A stretch of DNA of 5,698 nucleotides from contig JASHZA010000163.1 in assembly GCA_030042765.1 (NCBI GenBank), positions 1-5,698 of the forward strand, written 5' to 3'. Under the pieces are notes generated by a model. That model was not told the origin of the DNA, did not search any database, and worked only from the letters and a program-made list of their open reading frames with translations. Source of the stretch: Candidatus Binataceae bacterium. Lineage in GTDB: Bacteria > Desulfobacterota > Binatia > Binatales > Binataceae. Shown here one piece after another: positions 5,694 to 5,698 of the stretch (its first letter is position 1; each line of letters starts with the position of its first letter). Both the position numbers and the translations under genes were made by a program.

Positions 5694-5698
5694 GACAA

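Overview
This window comes from a GC-rich, Gram-negative-type bacterium. An inner-membrane LolC/LolE lipoprotein-releasing permease implies an outer membrane. Two class III CoA-transferases, a stand-alone SCP2 protein and a SnoaL-like protein together suggest a lipid- or organic-acid-degrading soil or subsurface lineage, such as a deltaproteobacterium-like or Binatota-like phylum. That placement is inference: there is no marker gene here. No rRNA, tRNA, CRISPR array, insertion sequence or phage gene was seen.

Left part (1-1326, plus strand). A short open frame at the edge (1-75) may be the end of a gene lying outside the window. A sigma70-like promoter (162-191) leads to a small SCP2 sterol/lipid-carrier protein (247-582), which is followed by a GC-rich hairpin. 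After a gene-poor gap comes a small, highly charged protein of unknown function (871-1149), with another hairpin directly at its stop codon. The stretch 1179-1326 is convergent intergenic space.

Right part (1327-5698, minus strand, read right to left). A SnoaL/NTF2-fold protein (5693-5301) is followed by a 160-bp gap holding a plausible promoter and a 21-bp near-perfect palindrome. Then come two adjacent CaiB/BaiF-type CoA-transferases (5140-3881 and 3867-2650), only 13 bp apart and clearly one transcription unit. Thirty-four bases further on is a LolC/LolE-family permease (2615-1327), split by a one-base frameshift near 2155-2157.

The most notable biology is the CoA-transferase pair. The second gene keeps the expected catalytic aspartate; the first appears to lack it. 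This suggests a catalytic/non-catalytic heteromer or a functionally diverged partner rather than two redundant enzymes. The permease break lies in a short G run (C run on the plus strand) and is either a sequencing or assembly error or a real pseudogene. Everything else looks like ordinary housekeeping or accessory metabolism, and I do not see a clear new defence or mobile system.
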